DNA of 64,000 nt. Origin: Niveispirillum fermenti (lineage in GTDB: Bacteria; Pseudomonadota; Alphaproteobacteria; Azospirillales; Azospirillaceae). Location of the stretch: NCBI RefSeq assembly GCF_048066175.1, contig NZ_JBLTXA010000026.1:1-64000 (forward strand), read 5' to 3'. Of the stretch, positions 36,266 through 45,563 are shown in pieces. The notes below the pieces were generated by a model. The model saw nothing but the letters and a program-made list of their open reading frames with translations, was not told the DNA's origin and did not search any database. Within the stretch, counting starts at the first letter, position 1. Every line of letters begins with the position of its first letter. The position numbers were made by a program, and so were the translations under genes.

Positions 36266-37606
36266 GTGACATTGCCCCAGATTATGACGCCGGATGGCAT
36301 CCTGGCTGCCGACCCTGTCCCCCGTGACGCCGTCACCGGCGTGTGGGAGATGCGGCCTTTCGTAAACCGCGTCACGGAAATCCTGCAATCCCATGAAGGT
36401 CAGTTGATCGCCGGCCTGCTGGTCGTCGAGATCGACCGGATGACCCAGCTTTTCCGGGTCCATGGGCAGGATGCGCTGGACAAGGCGATGGCCACGCTGG
36501 TCAAGCGCCTGACGCCCATTTGCGGTTCCAACGACCTGATCTGCCGATTCGCACAGACGCAGTTCGCGCTGTTCCTGCCGGGCCTGGAGCATGCCGGCAA
36601 GGCGCTGTTCGCGGCATCGGCCATCGCCAATGCAATGGGCGACCCGATCATCGTGGGGGGGCAGCAGCTTTTCGTATCGGCAAAGATCGGCGTCGCCGTG
36701 TCGCCCAACGATGCCACCGATGGGCCTGCCCTGATCCGCAATGCCTGTGTGGCACTTGAATGCGCGATGAAATCGGGTACGGCCAATTATCTGCATTTCG
36801 TGCGCTCGATGCGCGACGATCTGAAGGACCGGCTGGACCTGGAGGATGAGTTGCGGGCCGCCATCCGCGACGACCAGCTTCTTCTGCATTATCAGCCCAA
36901 GGTCGCCATCAAGGGCGGACAGCCCGTCGGCGGGGAGGCGCTGCTGCGCTGGCGCCATCCCAGGCGCGGCATGGTGGCGCCGGGTATCTTCGTGCCCACC
37001 GCCGAAGAGACCGGGCTGATCGTACCCATCGGCGAATGGGTGCTGCGCACGGCGATCAAGCAGATACGCGATTGGCTGGATGCCGGTTATCCCCCCACCC
37101 AGATTGCCGTGAACGTCTCGGAACGGCAATTCCGCTGGGGCCATCTGCCGGCCCTGATCGATGTGCTGCTGGCCGAAAGCGGCATTCCGCCACATCTGCT
37201 CCAGCTTGAGATCACGGAAACCATCCTGCCCGACGACCTGGAAGGTGCGTTGCAGCAGATGCGCTGGATCGCCGACCGGGGCGTGGCCCTGGCCCTGGAC
37301 GATTTCGGCACGGGCTATTCGTCCCTTTCCTATCTGCGCGAACTGCCGCTGGATTGCCTGAAGGTCGACCGCAAGTTCGTGATGGACATGGAGCGGGACC
37401 AGAGCACCCGTCACATTGTGGAAGCCATCGTTGCCATGGCCCAGGCCATGGACCTGAAGGTGGTCGCAGAAGGCATCGAGACTCCGGCCCAGTGGGAAAT
37501 CCTGAAACGGCTGGGGGTGGAAGAGGGCCAGGGCTATCTCTTTGCCCGGCCGATGCCCGCCGACGCCTTTGCCGAGTTCATCCGTCACGCTGCCGAAAAG
37601 GGCTGA
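36266..37606 (+). CDS. EAL-domain protein with degenerate GGDEF region
   Basis: A 446-residue predicted cyclic-di-GMP phosphodiesterase without membrane segments. Residues about 20-185 look like a GGDEF fold in which the active signature is lost (RFAQTQFALFLPG at the expected place). The C-terminal EAL domain (about 195-440) appears complete: GGEALLRWRHP, VNVSERQF, LEITET, LDDFGTGYSS, KVDRKFV and VVAEGIET. The degenerate part may act as a GTP sensor. Start is GTG at 36266 with TAGG upstream; an ATG six codons later is possible. The 294 bp upstream hold no other gene. Confidence 0.88.
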   Translation: MTLPQIMTPDGILAADPVPRDAVTGVWEMRPFVNRVTEILQSHEGQLIAGLLVVEIDRMTQLFRVHGQDALDKAMATLVKRLTPICGSNDLICRFAQTQFALFLPGLEHAGKALFAASAIANAMGDPIIVGGQQLFVSAKIGVAVSPNDATDGPALIRNACVALECAMKSGTANYLHFVRSMRDDLKDRLDLEDELRAAIRDDQLLLHYQPKVAIKGGQPVGGEALLRWRHPRRGMVAPGIFVPTAEETGLIVPIGEWVLRTAIKQIRDWLDAGYPPTQIAVNVSERQFRWGHLPALIDVLLAESGIPPHLLQLEITETILPDDLEGALQQMRWIADRGVALALDDFGTGYSSLSYLRELPLDCLKVDRKFVMDMERDQSTRHIVEAIVAMAQAMDLKVVAEGIETPAQWEILKRLGVEEGQGYLFARPMPADAFAEFIRHAAEKG

Positions 37607-37681
37607 TACCGGCCCCGCGGCTGAGACGTACAAGAAAGGGCGGACCGCCCCCCACCTGCACCCGATCAGCCAGCCCCCGCT

Positions 37682-38914
37682 TCAGCGTTCCAACTGATCC
37701 AGCGGGTTCAGCACCTGTTCGCCCTTGCGCACGGCGAAATGCAGTTGCGGCGAGCGAACATTGCCGGTCTGGCCGACCGTGCCGATCCCCTGCCCGCGCG
37801 TCACGCGCTGTCCCTGCTCCACAGCGACATCCTCCAGATGGGCATAGACGGTGACCCAGCCGCCCTCATGCCGGATGAGCACCAGGTTACCGAAGGATTT
37901 CAACTGATTGCCGGCATAAGCGACGATGCCGGCATCCGCCGCGGCAACGGCCGTGCCGCGTGCCGCCCCGATATTGATCCCGTCATTGCGCAGGCCGCCC
38001 GGCTTCTCCCCGAAACCCGATACGACCGGCCCCTTGACCGGCCACAGGAACCGGCTGCCGGCGCGCGGCGGCGGGGTATCGGGACGGGGCGGCGGCGTGG
38101 TGGGAGCCGCGGCGATCTGTGTTGGCGGCGCCTCTATCACGGCAGGCGGGGGCACGGCAGGCAGGGGCACGACCGGTGCAGCCGCCGGCGGCGGGGAAAC
38201 GGATGTTGCCGGACCGGCGGCGGGGGGCGGGGGCAGGCTCTCCGCCTCGATGCTGCGGCGGCCGGCCGCGCTGCCGGCGCCTGTCACCGGTGCCGGGGCG
38301 GGGGGAACCGGTGCCGTCGTAACGGGCGGTGGGGGCGCCGTAACGACCGGACGGGGCGACCGTTCGACAGGAAGGGATGTGGCCGGCGGCTGCTCGGGCT
38401 TGCGGGCAGGCGGTGGCGGGGCAACCCAGGCCGTGGTGGTGGATGGCGGGGGGGCCGAAACGGATGGCGGCGGAGCCGCAACGGGGGCGGCCGGCATGGG
38501 GCTCTGCCCCGGCAGCCGCAGATTCTGCCCGACATGAAGGGTATAGGGCGGCTGGATATTATTCATCCGCACCATTTCCGACATATCGACGCGGAATTGC
38601 CGCGACAAGCCATAGAGCGTGTCGCCGGGCTTCACGGCATAGGTGCGGGGAACCGGCAGGGTCAGACGCTGACCGGGCTGGACAAGATAGGGCGGGGCCA
38701 GGCGGTTCGCCTCGATCAGGTCGCGTAGCGGAACGCCATATTGCTGAGAGAGGCGGTAAAGCGTATCGCCACGCGACACGAAAATGCTGTTGGCGGGCGC
38801 GGCGGGGGCGCGCATGGCCGGGGTCGGCAAATCCCCCTGGGTGGAACAGCCGGCCAGCGGCAGGCCCGCCAGGATTGCCGCCAGCAACCATGTCCGATGC
38901 CGACGGCCCGTCAT
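37682..38914 (-). CDS. nlpD: NlpD-like lipoprotein: two LysM domains and a degenerate LytM/M23 domain
   Basis: A 410-residue lipoprotein (lipobox LAGC, Cys23). LysM 1 is about 44-88 and LysM 2 about 90-134. A Pro-rich linker of about 150 residues leads to the C-terminal M23 domain (about 290-405). The metal site is incomplete: the usual HxGxD position reads NDGINIG and the final HxH reads QLHFAVR. This indicates a non-catalytic activator like NlpD/EnvC rather than an endopeptidase. Its ATG overlaps the pcm stop (ATGA). The order surE-pcm-nlpD is the same as in E. coli. Confidence 0.9.
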   Translation of the reverse strand: MTGRRHRTWLLAAILAGLPLAGCSTQGDLPTPAMRAPAAPANSIFVSRGDTLYRLSQQYGVPLRDLIEANRLAPPYLVQPGQRLTLPVPRTYAVKPGDTLYGLSRQFRVDMSEMVRMNNIQPPYTLHVGQNLRLPGQSPMPAAPVAAPPPSVSAPPPSTTTAWVAPPPPARKPEQPPATSLPVERSPRPVVTAPPPPVTTAPVPPAPAPVTGAGSAAGRRSIEAESLPPPPAAGPATSVSPPPAAAPVVPLPAVPPPAVIEAPPTQIAAAPTTPPPRPDTPPPRAGSRFLWPVKGPVVSGFGEKPGGLRNDGINIGAARGTAVAAADAGIVAYAGNQLKSFGNLVLIRHEGGWVTVYAHLEDVAVEQGQRVTRGQGIGTVGQTGNVRSPQLHFAVRKGEQVLNPLDQLER

Positions 38915-39567
38915 GCCGACACCGGGTCCGGAGCGATCTCCGGCAGCAGGGGAACGAACCTGACAGGCCACAATGTCTCTCGCTTCAATCCAGTCTCGTC
39001 GCGCCGGATGCGCACGACGTTCAACGCGCGATGATCCGGCCCCAGCGGGATGACCATAATACCGCCCACCGCCAATTGGTCCACAAGATCGGGGGGCGGG
39101 TTGCCTATGCAACCGGCGGTAACCAATATCCGCTCGAACGGGGCGGCCTCCGGCCATCCCTTGATGCCATCGCCGACCCGCGCCGTGATATTGTGCAGGC
39201 GAAGCGCCGTGAAACGCTGTTCGGCCTCCTGCGCCAGCGGGCGATGGCGTTCGATCGTGTAGACCCGCCGGGCAATCCGGGCCAGGATCGCGGCCTGATA
39301 GCCGCTGCCGGTTCCGATCTCCAACACCTTGTGCCGGTCGCCCAGTTCAAGGGCCTGGGTCATCAGGCCCACAACCTGTGGCTGGCTGATGGTCTGTCCA
39401 TTGCCGATGGGCAGCGCCGTATCCTCATAGGCCTGATCGCGGAAAGGGCGCGGCACGAAGAATTCCCGCGGCACCAGCTCGATCGCCCGCAGCACATTCA
39501 CGTCCGTCACCCCCTGGCGGCGCAGGAGCATCAGCAGCCTGATCTTCCGCGCCGCGCCGCTTGTCAT
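38911..39567 (-). CDS. pcm: Protein-L-isoaspartate O-methyltransferase
   Basis: A 218-residue SAM-dependent repair methyltransferase acting on isoaspartyl residues of aged proteins. The family blocks are ALPIGNGQTISQP near residue 50, the SAM motif VLEIGTGSGYQAAILA, and RILVTAGC in place of the usual ILVTAA. Its ATG overlaps the surE stop and its stop overlaps the nlpD start, so three genes are translationally coupled. Confidence 0.95.
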   Translation of the reverse strand: MTSGAARKIRLLMLLRRQGVTDVNVLRAIELVPREFFVPRPFRDQAYEDTALPIGNGQTISQPQVVGLMTQALELGDRHKVLEIGTGSGYQAAILARIARRVYTIERHRPLAQEAEQRFTALRLHNITARVGDGIKGWPEAAPFERILVTAGCIGNPPPDLVDQLAVGGIMVIPLGPDHRALNVVRIRRDETGLKRETLWPVRFVPLLPEIAPDPVSA

Positions 39568-40346
39568 GCGAACGCCCCCTTCAGCCCCTCCAGGCAGCCA
39601 TAATGGGTCAGGTCCAGGAAGATGGGCGTCACCGCGATGCCGCCATGGTTGACCACATGCACATCGGTGCCATGGGGTACATCCGCGTCCCCCCGCACGG
39701 GGCCAATCCAGAAATAACGCCGGCCGCGCGGATCGACCCGCTCGTCCAGTTCATCCCCGACCTTGCGGTTGCCATGGCGCACCACCTGGATACCCGTGAC
39801 ATCGGCCACCGCACGGTCGGGATAGTTCACATTCATCAGGACCAGCCGGGGCCAATCGGCCATCGACATGATCTTTCGCACCACATCGGCGCCATAGGCT
39901 TCCGCCACGGCCCAGTTGGGCGGGCCATCCTGGGGCAGGCGCTGGCTCATGGCGATGGCGCGCACCCCCAGCAGCGTCGCCTCCATGGCACAGGCAACGG
40001 TCCCGGAATAGGTCACATCCTCGCCCAGGTTGCTGCCATGGTTGATGCCGGACAGGACCAGGGTCGGACGCTTGTCCGCCAGCAGGTGGTTGATGGCCAG
40101 CAGCACGCAGTCGGTCGGCGTGCCATCGACGGCGAACCGCCGGGGTCCCAGTTCGCGCAGGCGCAGGGGCCGGTGCATGGTCAGGCTGTGACTGGCCCCC
40201 GACTGTTCCAGTTCCGGCGCAACCACCCAGACATCATCGGTCAGTTGGCGTGCGATCTTCTCCAGGACGGCAAGGCCGGGGGCATGGATGCCGTCATCAT
40301 TGCTGATCAGGATGCGGGCATCGCTGAAATCGAAGGGCTCAACCAT
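39564..40346 (-). CDS. surE: 5'/3'-nucleotidase SurE
   Basis: A 260-residue metal-dependent nucleoside monophosphate phosphatase. It opens with ILISNDDGIHAPG, in which the Asp pair binds metal. Other conserved parts are PELEQSGASHSLT, VDGTPTDCV and LVLSGINHGSNLGEDVTYSGTV. It may also release phosphate from short polyphosphate, as shown for E. coli SurE. The start overlaps the serS stop by 8 bp. Confidence 0.96.
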   Translation of the reverse strand: MVEPFDFSDARILISNDDGIHAPGLAVLEKIARQLTDDVWVVAPELEQSGASHSLTMHRPLRLRELGPRRFAVDGTPTDCVLLAINHLLADKRPTLVLSGINHGSNLGEDVTYSGTVACAMEATLLGVRAIAMSQRLPQDGPPNWAVAEAYGADVVRKIMSMADWPRLVLMNVNYPDRAVADVTGIQVVRHGNRKVGDELDERVDPRGRRYFWIGPVRGDADVPHGTDVHVVNHGGIAVTPIFLDLTHYGCLEGLKGAFA

Positions 40347-41613
40347 GGGCCGAAATCCGCTCCACCCCGCCCATGTAGGGCACCAGCGCGTCGGGGATCA
40401 GGATGGACCCGTCGGCCTGCTGGTAATTCTCCAGCACGGCGATCAGGCAGCGACCGACCGCCACGCCCGACCCGTTCAGCGTGTGCAGGAACTGCGTCGC
40501 CTTCTCCCCCCTGGCGCGGAACCGGCCCTTCATGCGGCGGGCCTGGAAATCCCCGCAGTTGGAGCAGGAGGAGATTTCGCGATAGGCCCCCTGCCCCGGC
40601 AGCCAGACCTCGATATCGTAGGTCTTCTGCGCGGCGAATCCCATGTCGCCCGTGCAGAGCGTGACGGTGCGGAACGGCAGACCCAGGCGCTTCAGCACGG
40701 TTTCCGCCGCATCCGTCATGCGCTCATGCTCGGCCTGCGACTGGTCGGGCCGCGTGATGGAAACCATTTCCACCTTGTAGAACTGGTGCTGGCGGATCAT
40801 GCCGCGCGTGTCGCGGCCGGCCGATCCCGCCTCGGAACGGAAGCAGGGCGTGCGGGCCGTCAGCCGCAGGGGCAGTTCCTCGGCATCCAGGATGGCATCA
40901 TTGACCAGATTGGTCAGCGGCACCTCTGCGGTGGGGATCAGCCAGAAACCGTTGGTGGTCTGGAACAGGTCCTCTGCGAATTTCGGCAACTGGGCGGTGC
41001 CGAAGGCGGCGTCATCCTTCACCAGCAGCGGCGGCGACACCTCCTCGAACCCGTATTCGTTCGTGTGGATGTCCAGCATGAAATCGCCCAGCGCCCGTTC
41101 CAGCCGGGCCAGCTTGCCGCGCAGCACCGTGAAGCGCGCGCCGGACAGCTTGGCCGCGGCATCGAAGCTCATCAGGCCCAGCGCCTCGCCCAGTTCGAAA
41201 TGCTGCTTCGCGCCGGCGATATCCGCCGGCGTGCCGACGCGGCGGATTTCGACATTGTCATGCTCGTCCTTGCCCTCGGGCACGTCGGCGGCCGGCAGGT
41301 TGGGAATACCGGCCAGGATGCCGTCCAGTTCGGTGGCAAGCTGGCGTTCCCGCTCCTCGATCCGCGGCATGCTCTCCTTCAGGCCGGCGACCTCGTCCAG
41401 CAGGGGCTGAGCGTCCCTGCCTTCCTTCTTGTAGCTGCCGATCAGCTTCGACGCCTCGTTCCGGCGGGCCTGCAATTCCTGGAACTGTGTCTGGCAGGCG
41501 CGGCGCTCCTGATCCAGTTCCAGGATGCGGGAGGAAAGCGGTTCCAATCCGCGCCGGGCCAGGCCGGCATCGAAGGCAGCGGGATTGTCGCGGATGGAAC
41601 GGATATCGTGCAT
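40339..41613 (-). CDS. serS: Seryl-tRNA synthetase
   Basis: A 424-residue class II synthetase charging tRNA-Ser. The N-terminal 110 residues form the long antiparallel coiled-coil tRNA arm. The catalytic domain shows motif 2 (GSAGRDTRGMIRQHQFYKVEM) and motif 3 near the C-terminus (GSGVAVGRCLIAVLENYQ). First gene of serS-surE-pcm-nlpD. Its start codon ATG precedes HDIRSIRDNP, the usual family opening. Confidence 0.97.
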   Translation of the reverse strand: MHDIRSIRDNPAAFDAGLARRGLEPLSSRILELDQERRACQTQFQELQARRNEASKLIGSYKKEGRDAQPLLDEVAGLKESMPRIEERERQLATELDGILAGIPNLPAADVPEGKDEHDNVEIRRVGTPADIAGAKQHFELGEALGLMSFDAAAKLSGARFTVLRGKLARLERALGDFMLDIHTNEYGFEEVSPPLLVKDDAAFGTAQLPKFAEDLFQTTNGFWLIPTAEVPLTNLVNDAILDAEELPLRLTARTPCFRSEAGSAGRDTRGMIRQHQFYKVEMVSITRPDQSQAEHERMTDAAETVLKRLGLPFRTVTLCTGDMGFAAQKTYDIEVWLPGQGAYREISSCSNCGDFQARRMKGRFRARGEKATQFLHTLNGSGVAVGRCLIAVLENYQQADGSILIPDALVPYMGGVERISAHG

Positions 41614-41724
41614 GGAAAACCAGATGGATAGGGGTTCAGTCTGTGCCCCCGTTTATAGGGGCGGATGGGGGACCGCGTCCAGAGAGGGGATCAGCCGGGA
41701 ATGGAAGCGGGATATAGCCGGGCA

Positions 41725-43092
41725 TCACAGGGGCAGTCGCAGCACGGCGCGCAGGCCACCCTGCGGGCTGTCGCGCAACAGAACGTCGCCGCCATGCCGG
41801 CGCGCAATGTCGCGGGCGATGGTCAGGCCCAGGCCGACGCCGCCCGTCTTCTGGTTGCGCGACGGCTCCAGCCGGTAAAATGGCCGAAAGACATTCTCGC
41901 GCTGTTCCTGCGGAATGCCCGGCCCGTCATCATCGATGAGGATTTCCACAAAACTGCCCTTGCGCTCCAGGCTCAGCCAGACATGGCGGCCATAGCGCGC
42001 GGCATTGCCGATCAGGTTGGACAGGCAGCGCCGCACCGACAGAAGCCGCAAGGGCAGTACCACCGGGTCGCCCTGTGTCACCATCGGGTCCAGCGTCAGC
42101 CGCGCCCCCTCGCGCCGGGCATTGCTGGCCATCTCGGCCAGCAGCAGCGACAGGTCGATGTTGCGCTGTTCCTCCTCCCCATCCCCGCGGGCAAAGGAGA
42201 GATAGCCGTCGATCATCACCTGCATCTCGGCCACATCGGCCTTCAATTCCTCCACCTCCGCCATGTCGGGCATCATGGCAAGCTGCAGCTTCATGCGCGT
42301 CAGGGGGGTGCGCAGATCGTGGCTGACGCCGGCCAGCATTTCCGTCCGCTGGGCGATCTGGCGCCGGATGCGGTCGCGCATCAGAAGGAAGGCATGGGCG
42401 GCCTGCCGCACCTCCAGCGCGCCCTCGGGCCGGAAATCGGGGATGTCGCGCCCCTTGCCGAAGGCATCGGCAGCAATGGCCAGCCGGCGGATGGGCCGTA
42501 TCTGGTTGCGCATGAACAAGGTGGCGATGGAGAACAGCACCAGCGAGCTGCCCAGCATCCAGATGATGAACAGATAGCTGGTGAAGCTGTACAGCCGCCG
42601 TTCCGGCGACAGCACCGACAGAACCCCGTCGGGCAGTTGCACCCGGATCTCGATCCATTTATGGGCGACATTGCTGTTGATGCGCCAGGGCCGGCGGACC
42701 CGGTCGTCCAGCGCCTGGCCCAATGTCTCCTCCAGCGCGCCGCGCAGGCGCGGCGGGGGCGGGGGCAACTGCTCCCCCGGCGTCCAGGTGAACAGGATGT
42801 CGGTGTTGCGGGCCGCCATGGCCAGCGTCTGTTGTTGCGCCACCTCGTCGGTGTCGCGGCCCAGTTGCTCGATGACGAAGGCGATCTCGCCGGCCACACT
42901 GTTGGCGAGCCGGTTCGTCATCGTATCCCAGTGCCGGTCATAGAAGACGAAAGTGGCGATGGCCTGGGCCAGCACGACGGGCGTCATCATGATCAGCAGC
43001 GAACGCGCGAAAAGCGTCGCCGGCACATAGCGCTTCAACAGCCGCATCGGCCGGGGACGTTGGTTCCAAAATCGGCGCAGCGCTTCGCTCAA
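41725..43092 (-). CDS. EnvZ-type sensor histidine kinase
   Basis: A 455-residue inner-membrane kinase. Two membrane segments (about 28-50 and 175-197) flank a periplasmic loop. A HAMP domain (about 200-250) follows, then the H-box GVSHDLRTPLTR with the phospho-acceptor His, and the ATPase domain with N-box NLIGNAARYG, DDDGPGIP and GVGLGLTIA. A TTG at 43090-43092 overlapping the regulator stop (TTGA) has GAGG upstream and is used; the ATG at 43045-43047 is an alternative. It pairs with the adjacent OmpR-type regulator; the signal is unknown. Confidence 0.92.
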   Translation of the reverse strand: MSEALRRFWNQRPRPMRLLKRYVPATLFARSLLIMMTPVVLAQAIATFVFYDRHWDTMTNRLANSVAGEIAFVIEQLGRDTDEVAQQQTLAMAARNTDILFTWTPGEQLPPPPPRLRGALEETLGQALDDRVRRPWRINSNVAHKWIEIRVQLPDGVLSVLSPERRLYSFTSYLFIIWMLGSSLVLFSIATLFMRNQIRPIRRLAIAADAFGKGRDIPDFRPEGALEVRQAAHAFLLMRDRIRRQIAQRTEMLAGVSHDLRTPLTRMKLQLAMMPDMAEVEELKADVAEMQVMIDGYLSFARGDGEEEQRNIDLSLLLAEMASNARREGARLTLDPMVTQGDPVVLPLRLLSVRRCLSNLIGNAARYGRHVWLSLERKGSFVEILIDDDGPGIPQEQRENVFRPFYRLEPSRNQKTGGVGLGLTIARDIARRHGGDVLLRDSPQGGLRAVLRLPL

Positions 43093-43793
43093 TCAGGCCT
43101 CAACACGTAACCTTCGCCCCGGACGGTCTGCAGATAACGCGGTTCGCGCGGATCATCCTCCAGCTTGCGGCGCAGGCGGGTGACCTGCACATCGATCGTG
43201 CGGGCGTTGGCGGCATCCGCCCCCGCCTTTTCCACCAGCGTTTCGCGGCTCAGCACCACATCGGGCTCGGCAGCCAGGGCGCGCAGCAGGCCCGCCTCCA
43301 TCGTGGTCAGGCGCACCACCTCATCCCCCGACCGCAATTCCTCCCGCGCCGGATCGAACAGGAACCGGCCCAGGCGGATGGCTTTCTCCGTCCCGCTATC
43401 CGGGGCGGGGCGGGCCCGGCGGCGCAGGATGGCGTGCAGGCGCAGGACCAGTTCGCGCGGCTCGAACGGCTTGGCCAGATAATCATCGGCCCCGGCTTCC
43501 AGCCCCTGGATGCGCTCCTCCGCCTCCGCACGGGCGGTCAGAAGCAGGATGGGGGTATCACCCTGGGCCGACAGGTGACGGCACAGGTCCAGCCCGCTTT
43601 CCCCCGGCATCATGACGTCCAGCACGATCAGGTCGAACACCAGGCCCGCCAGACGGGCGCGGGCATCCGCCGCATCCGCCGCCGCCGTCACCAGGAAGCC
43701 GTTCTGGCCCAGATAGCGGCGCAGCGCCTCACGCAGGCGCGTGTCATCGTCGACGACAAGGATGTGGGGCTGTTCGGCAACGTCGTTCATCAT
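43089..43793 (-). CDS. OmpR-type response regulator
   Basis: A 234-residue regulator. The receiver domain (about 10-122) has the acidic pair in VVDDD, phospho-acceptor Asp59 in LIVLDVMMPG and Lys108 in YLAKPFE. The winged-helix DNA-binding domain (about 138-232) ends in TVRGEGYVLR. It is coupled to the EnvZ-type kinase by an overlapping start. The pair probably controls envelope or porin genes, as OmpR-EnvZ does, but the targets are not visible here. Confidence 0.93.
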   Translation of the reverse strand: MMNDVAEQPHILVVDDDTRLREALRRYLGQNGFLVTAAADAADARARLAGLVFDLIVLDVMMPGESGLDLCRHLSAQGDTPILLLTARAEAEERIQGLEAGADDYLAKPFEPRELVLRLHAILRRRARPAPDSGTEKAIRLGRFLFDPAREELRSGDEVVRLTTMEAGLLRALAAEPDVVLSRETLVEKAGADAANARTIDVQVTRLRRKLEDDPREPRYLQTVRGEGYVLRPD

Positions 43794-43880
43794 GGCCCTG
43801 ACATAACATGCCCGGCGGTCCGGGTCATTCGTGCCGCAGCGTGCTTACAAAGGGGGAAGCCCCGCGCCCGCCCGCCTGTC

Positions 43881-44726
43881 CTACCAGCGCCCCACGGTTG
43901 CGGCCCACCCCACCGACAGGGGACGGCCCAGTGTGGGACGCAGAAGCGTGGAAGACATCACATCATGGCCGGCCCTGGCCAGCCGTCCCAGATAATGATC
44001 CGCCAGGATGGCCGGCAACAGGGCCGGCAGGGCGGCCTTCGGCACCTCGCGCCGCAACGCGCGCGCGCGGACAAGCAGAGCGCGCGCGCTTTCTGCGACC
44101 TCTGCGGCAACCTTGGCGAGACCCGGCTCCGGTTTCAGTTCGAAAAGCGCGGGCTCGGTCACGCCATGATCGATCATCAGCGTCATCGGCAGGCGCGAAC
44201 GGCGTCCCCGCGCCAGGAAGGGCGTGGCACGCAGGATGCCGGTCAGCGCCCAGGCGGTACCCACCAGCCGGGCCGCCTCCATCGCCGCCGGGTCGCGGGC
44301 GCCCAGCACCTGGCAGGCCAGCCCCACCACGGGGGCACCCGTGACCTGTGCATAATTGACCAGACATTCCATGTCGGCCGGCGCCTCGTCGTCCATGTCC
44401 GCTTCCCGACCGTCGATCAGCAGGTCGAACTGCCGGCGTTCAAGATCGTGGCGGGCGATGGCGGCGGCCAGCGGTTCCACCACCTCATGCCGGCGCGGGG
44501 CGCCCTGGAATGCTCCTTCGATGCTCTCCCGCCACCATTGAAGACGGATTTGGCCCAACATGGGTTCGGTCACCACCTCTCGGGTCTTGGCGACCTCGTG
44601 GTTGAAGGCATAGAGCGCGAACAGATCCTCCCGCCGGTCGGCGGGGGCGAACAGCGCGGTCAGGAACCGGTCATTGTCATGCTTGCGGACCGCCTCGGCG
44701 CAGGCGGACAAGGCGGGGGTCGCCAT
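43881..44726 (-). CDS. Squalene/phytoene synthase-like protein (NDUFAF6-like)
   Basis: A 281-residue all-helical protein of the squalene/phytoene synthase family. The first Asp-rich motif (DDxxD) needed for prenyl-diphosphate binding is missing: the matching helix reads ALYAFNHEVAKTREVV. The second motif is also absent. This is the pattern of the mitochondrial complex I assembly factor NDUFAF6 and its alphaproteobacterial relatives, so a non-catalytic assembly role is more likely than terpenoid synthesis. The ATG at 44724-44726 is used; a TTG six codons earlier is less likely. It lies close to the real prenyl synthases of the hpn cluster but on the other strand. Confidence 0.75.
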   Translation of the reverse strand: MATPALSACAEAVRKHDNDRFLTALFAPADRREDLFALYAFNHEVAKTREVVTEPMLGQIRLQWWRESIEGAFQGAPRRHEVVEPLAAAIARHDLERRQFDLLIDGREADMDDEAPADMECLVNYAQVTGAPVVGLACQVLGARDPAAMEAARLVGTAWALTGILRATPFLARGRRSRLPMTLMIDHGVTEPALFELKPEPGLAKVAAEVAESARALLVRARALRREVPKAALPALLPAILADHYLGRLARAGHDVMSSTLLRPTLGRPLSVGWAATVGRW

Positions 44727-44934
44727 GATACTCGTCCAATCCAAAGGTATGCCGCCTTATAGGCCTTCCTGTCTTTGCCGGAAAGCATATCGGTTCCATA
44801 TGGTTGGTAGACCGAATATTCAGGGGTCGTTCGGGTTGACCCGTGCCCTTGGCGGTCGTATTCCTCATCCCCGTGTCCGGCTGCCCCCGCGTCAGGGGCG
44901 GCTTCAACCCTTCGAGAGAACAGGAGCCATCACC

Positions 44935-45561
44935 ATGGCCTTCACCCTGCCGGCACTGACATACGACACCGCGGCGCTGGAGCCGCATATCGACGCACAG
45001 ACCATGGGCCTGCACCATGGCAAGCACCATCAGACCTACATCACCAACCTGAACAATGCGCTTGCCGACCACAGCCAATTGCAGGGCCTGTCGCTGGAAG
45101 ACCTGCTGAAGCGTCTGGGCGAACTGCCGGAAGGCATCCGTACCGCCGTGCGCAACAATGGCGGCGGCCACGCCAACCATTCCATGTTCTGGTCCATCAT
45201 GGGGCCGAACGGCGGTGGCGACCCGACCGGTGAGGTGGGGCAGGCCATCACCCGCGATTTCGGCTCGTTCGAGGATTTCAAGAAGAAGTTCAACGAAGCC
45301 GGCACGAAGCAGTTCGGCTCCGGCTGGGTGTTCGTCACGGCCGACACCGCCGGCAAGCTGGCCATCGTCGCCCAGCCCAACCAGGACACGCCGCTGTTCA
45401 ACGGCACACCGGTCCTGTTCGGCAATGACGTGTGGGAACACGCCTATTACCTGAAGTACCAGAACCGCCGCGCCGATTACCTGGCCGCCTGGTGGAACGT
45501 GGTGAGCTGGGACGCCGTGAACGACCGTCTGGCCAAGATCAAGGCCGGCGCCGTCATCTGA
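44935..45561 (+). CDS. sodA: Superoxide dismutase, Mn-type
   Basis: A 208-residue Fe/Mn-family enzyme converting superoxide to peroxide and oxygen. Metal ligands are visible as His27, His82 (GGGHANHSMFW), Asp165 and His169 (GNDVWEHAYY). The active-site glutamine is at position 150 (QPNQDTPL), with Gly at the position where Fe enzymes have Gln. This is the Mn-type arrangement, though cambialistic use is possible. No signal peptide. The ATG at 44935 follows CAGGAGCC; the longer open frame is rejected. Two hairpins follow the gene. Confidence 0.94.
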   Translation: MAFTLPALTYDTAALEPHIDAQTMGLHHGKHHQTYITNLNNALADHSQLQGLSLEDLLKRLGELPEGIRTAVRNNGGGHANHSMFWSIMGPNGGGDPTGEVGQAITRDFGSFEDFKKKFNEAGTKQFGSGWVFVTADTAGKLAIVAQPNQDTPLFNGTPVLFGNDVWEHAYYLKYQNRRADYLAAWWNVVSWDAVNDRLAKIKAGAVI

Positions 45562-45563
45562 TG

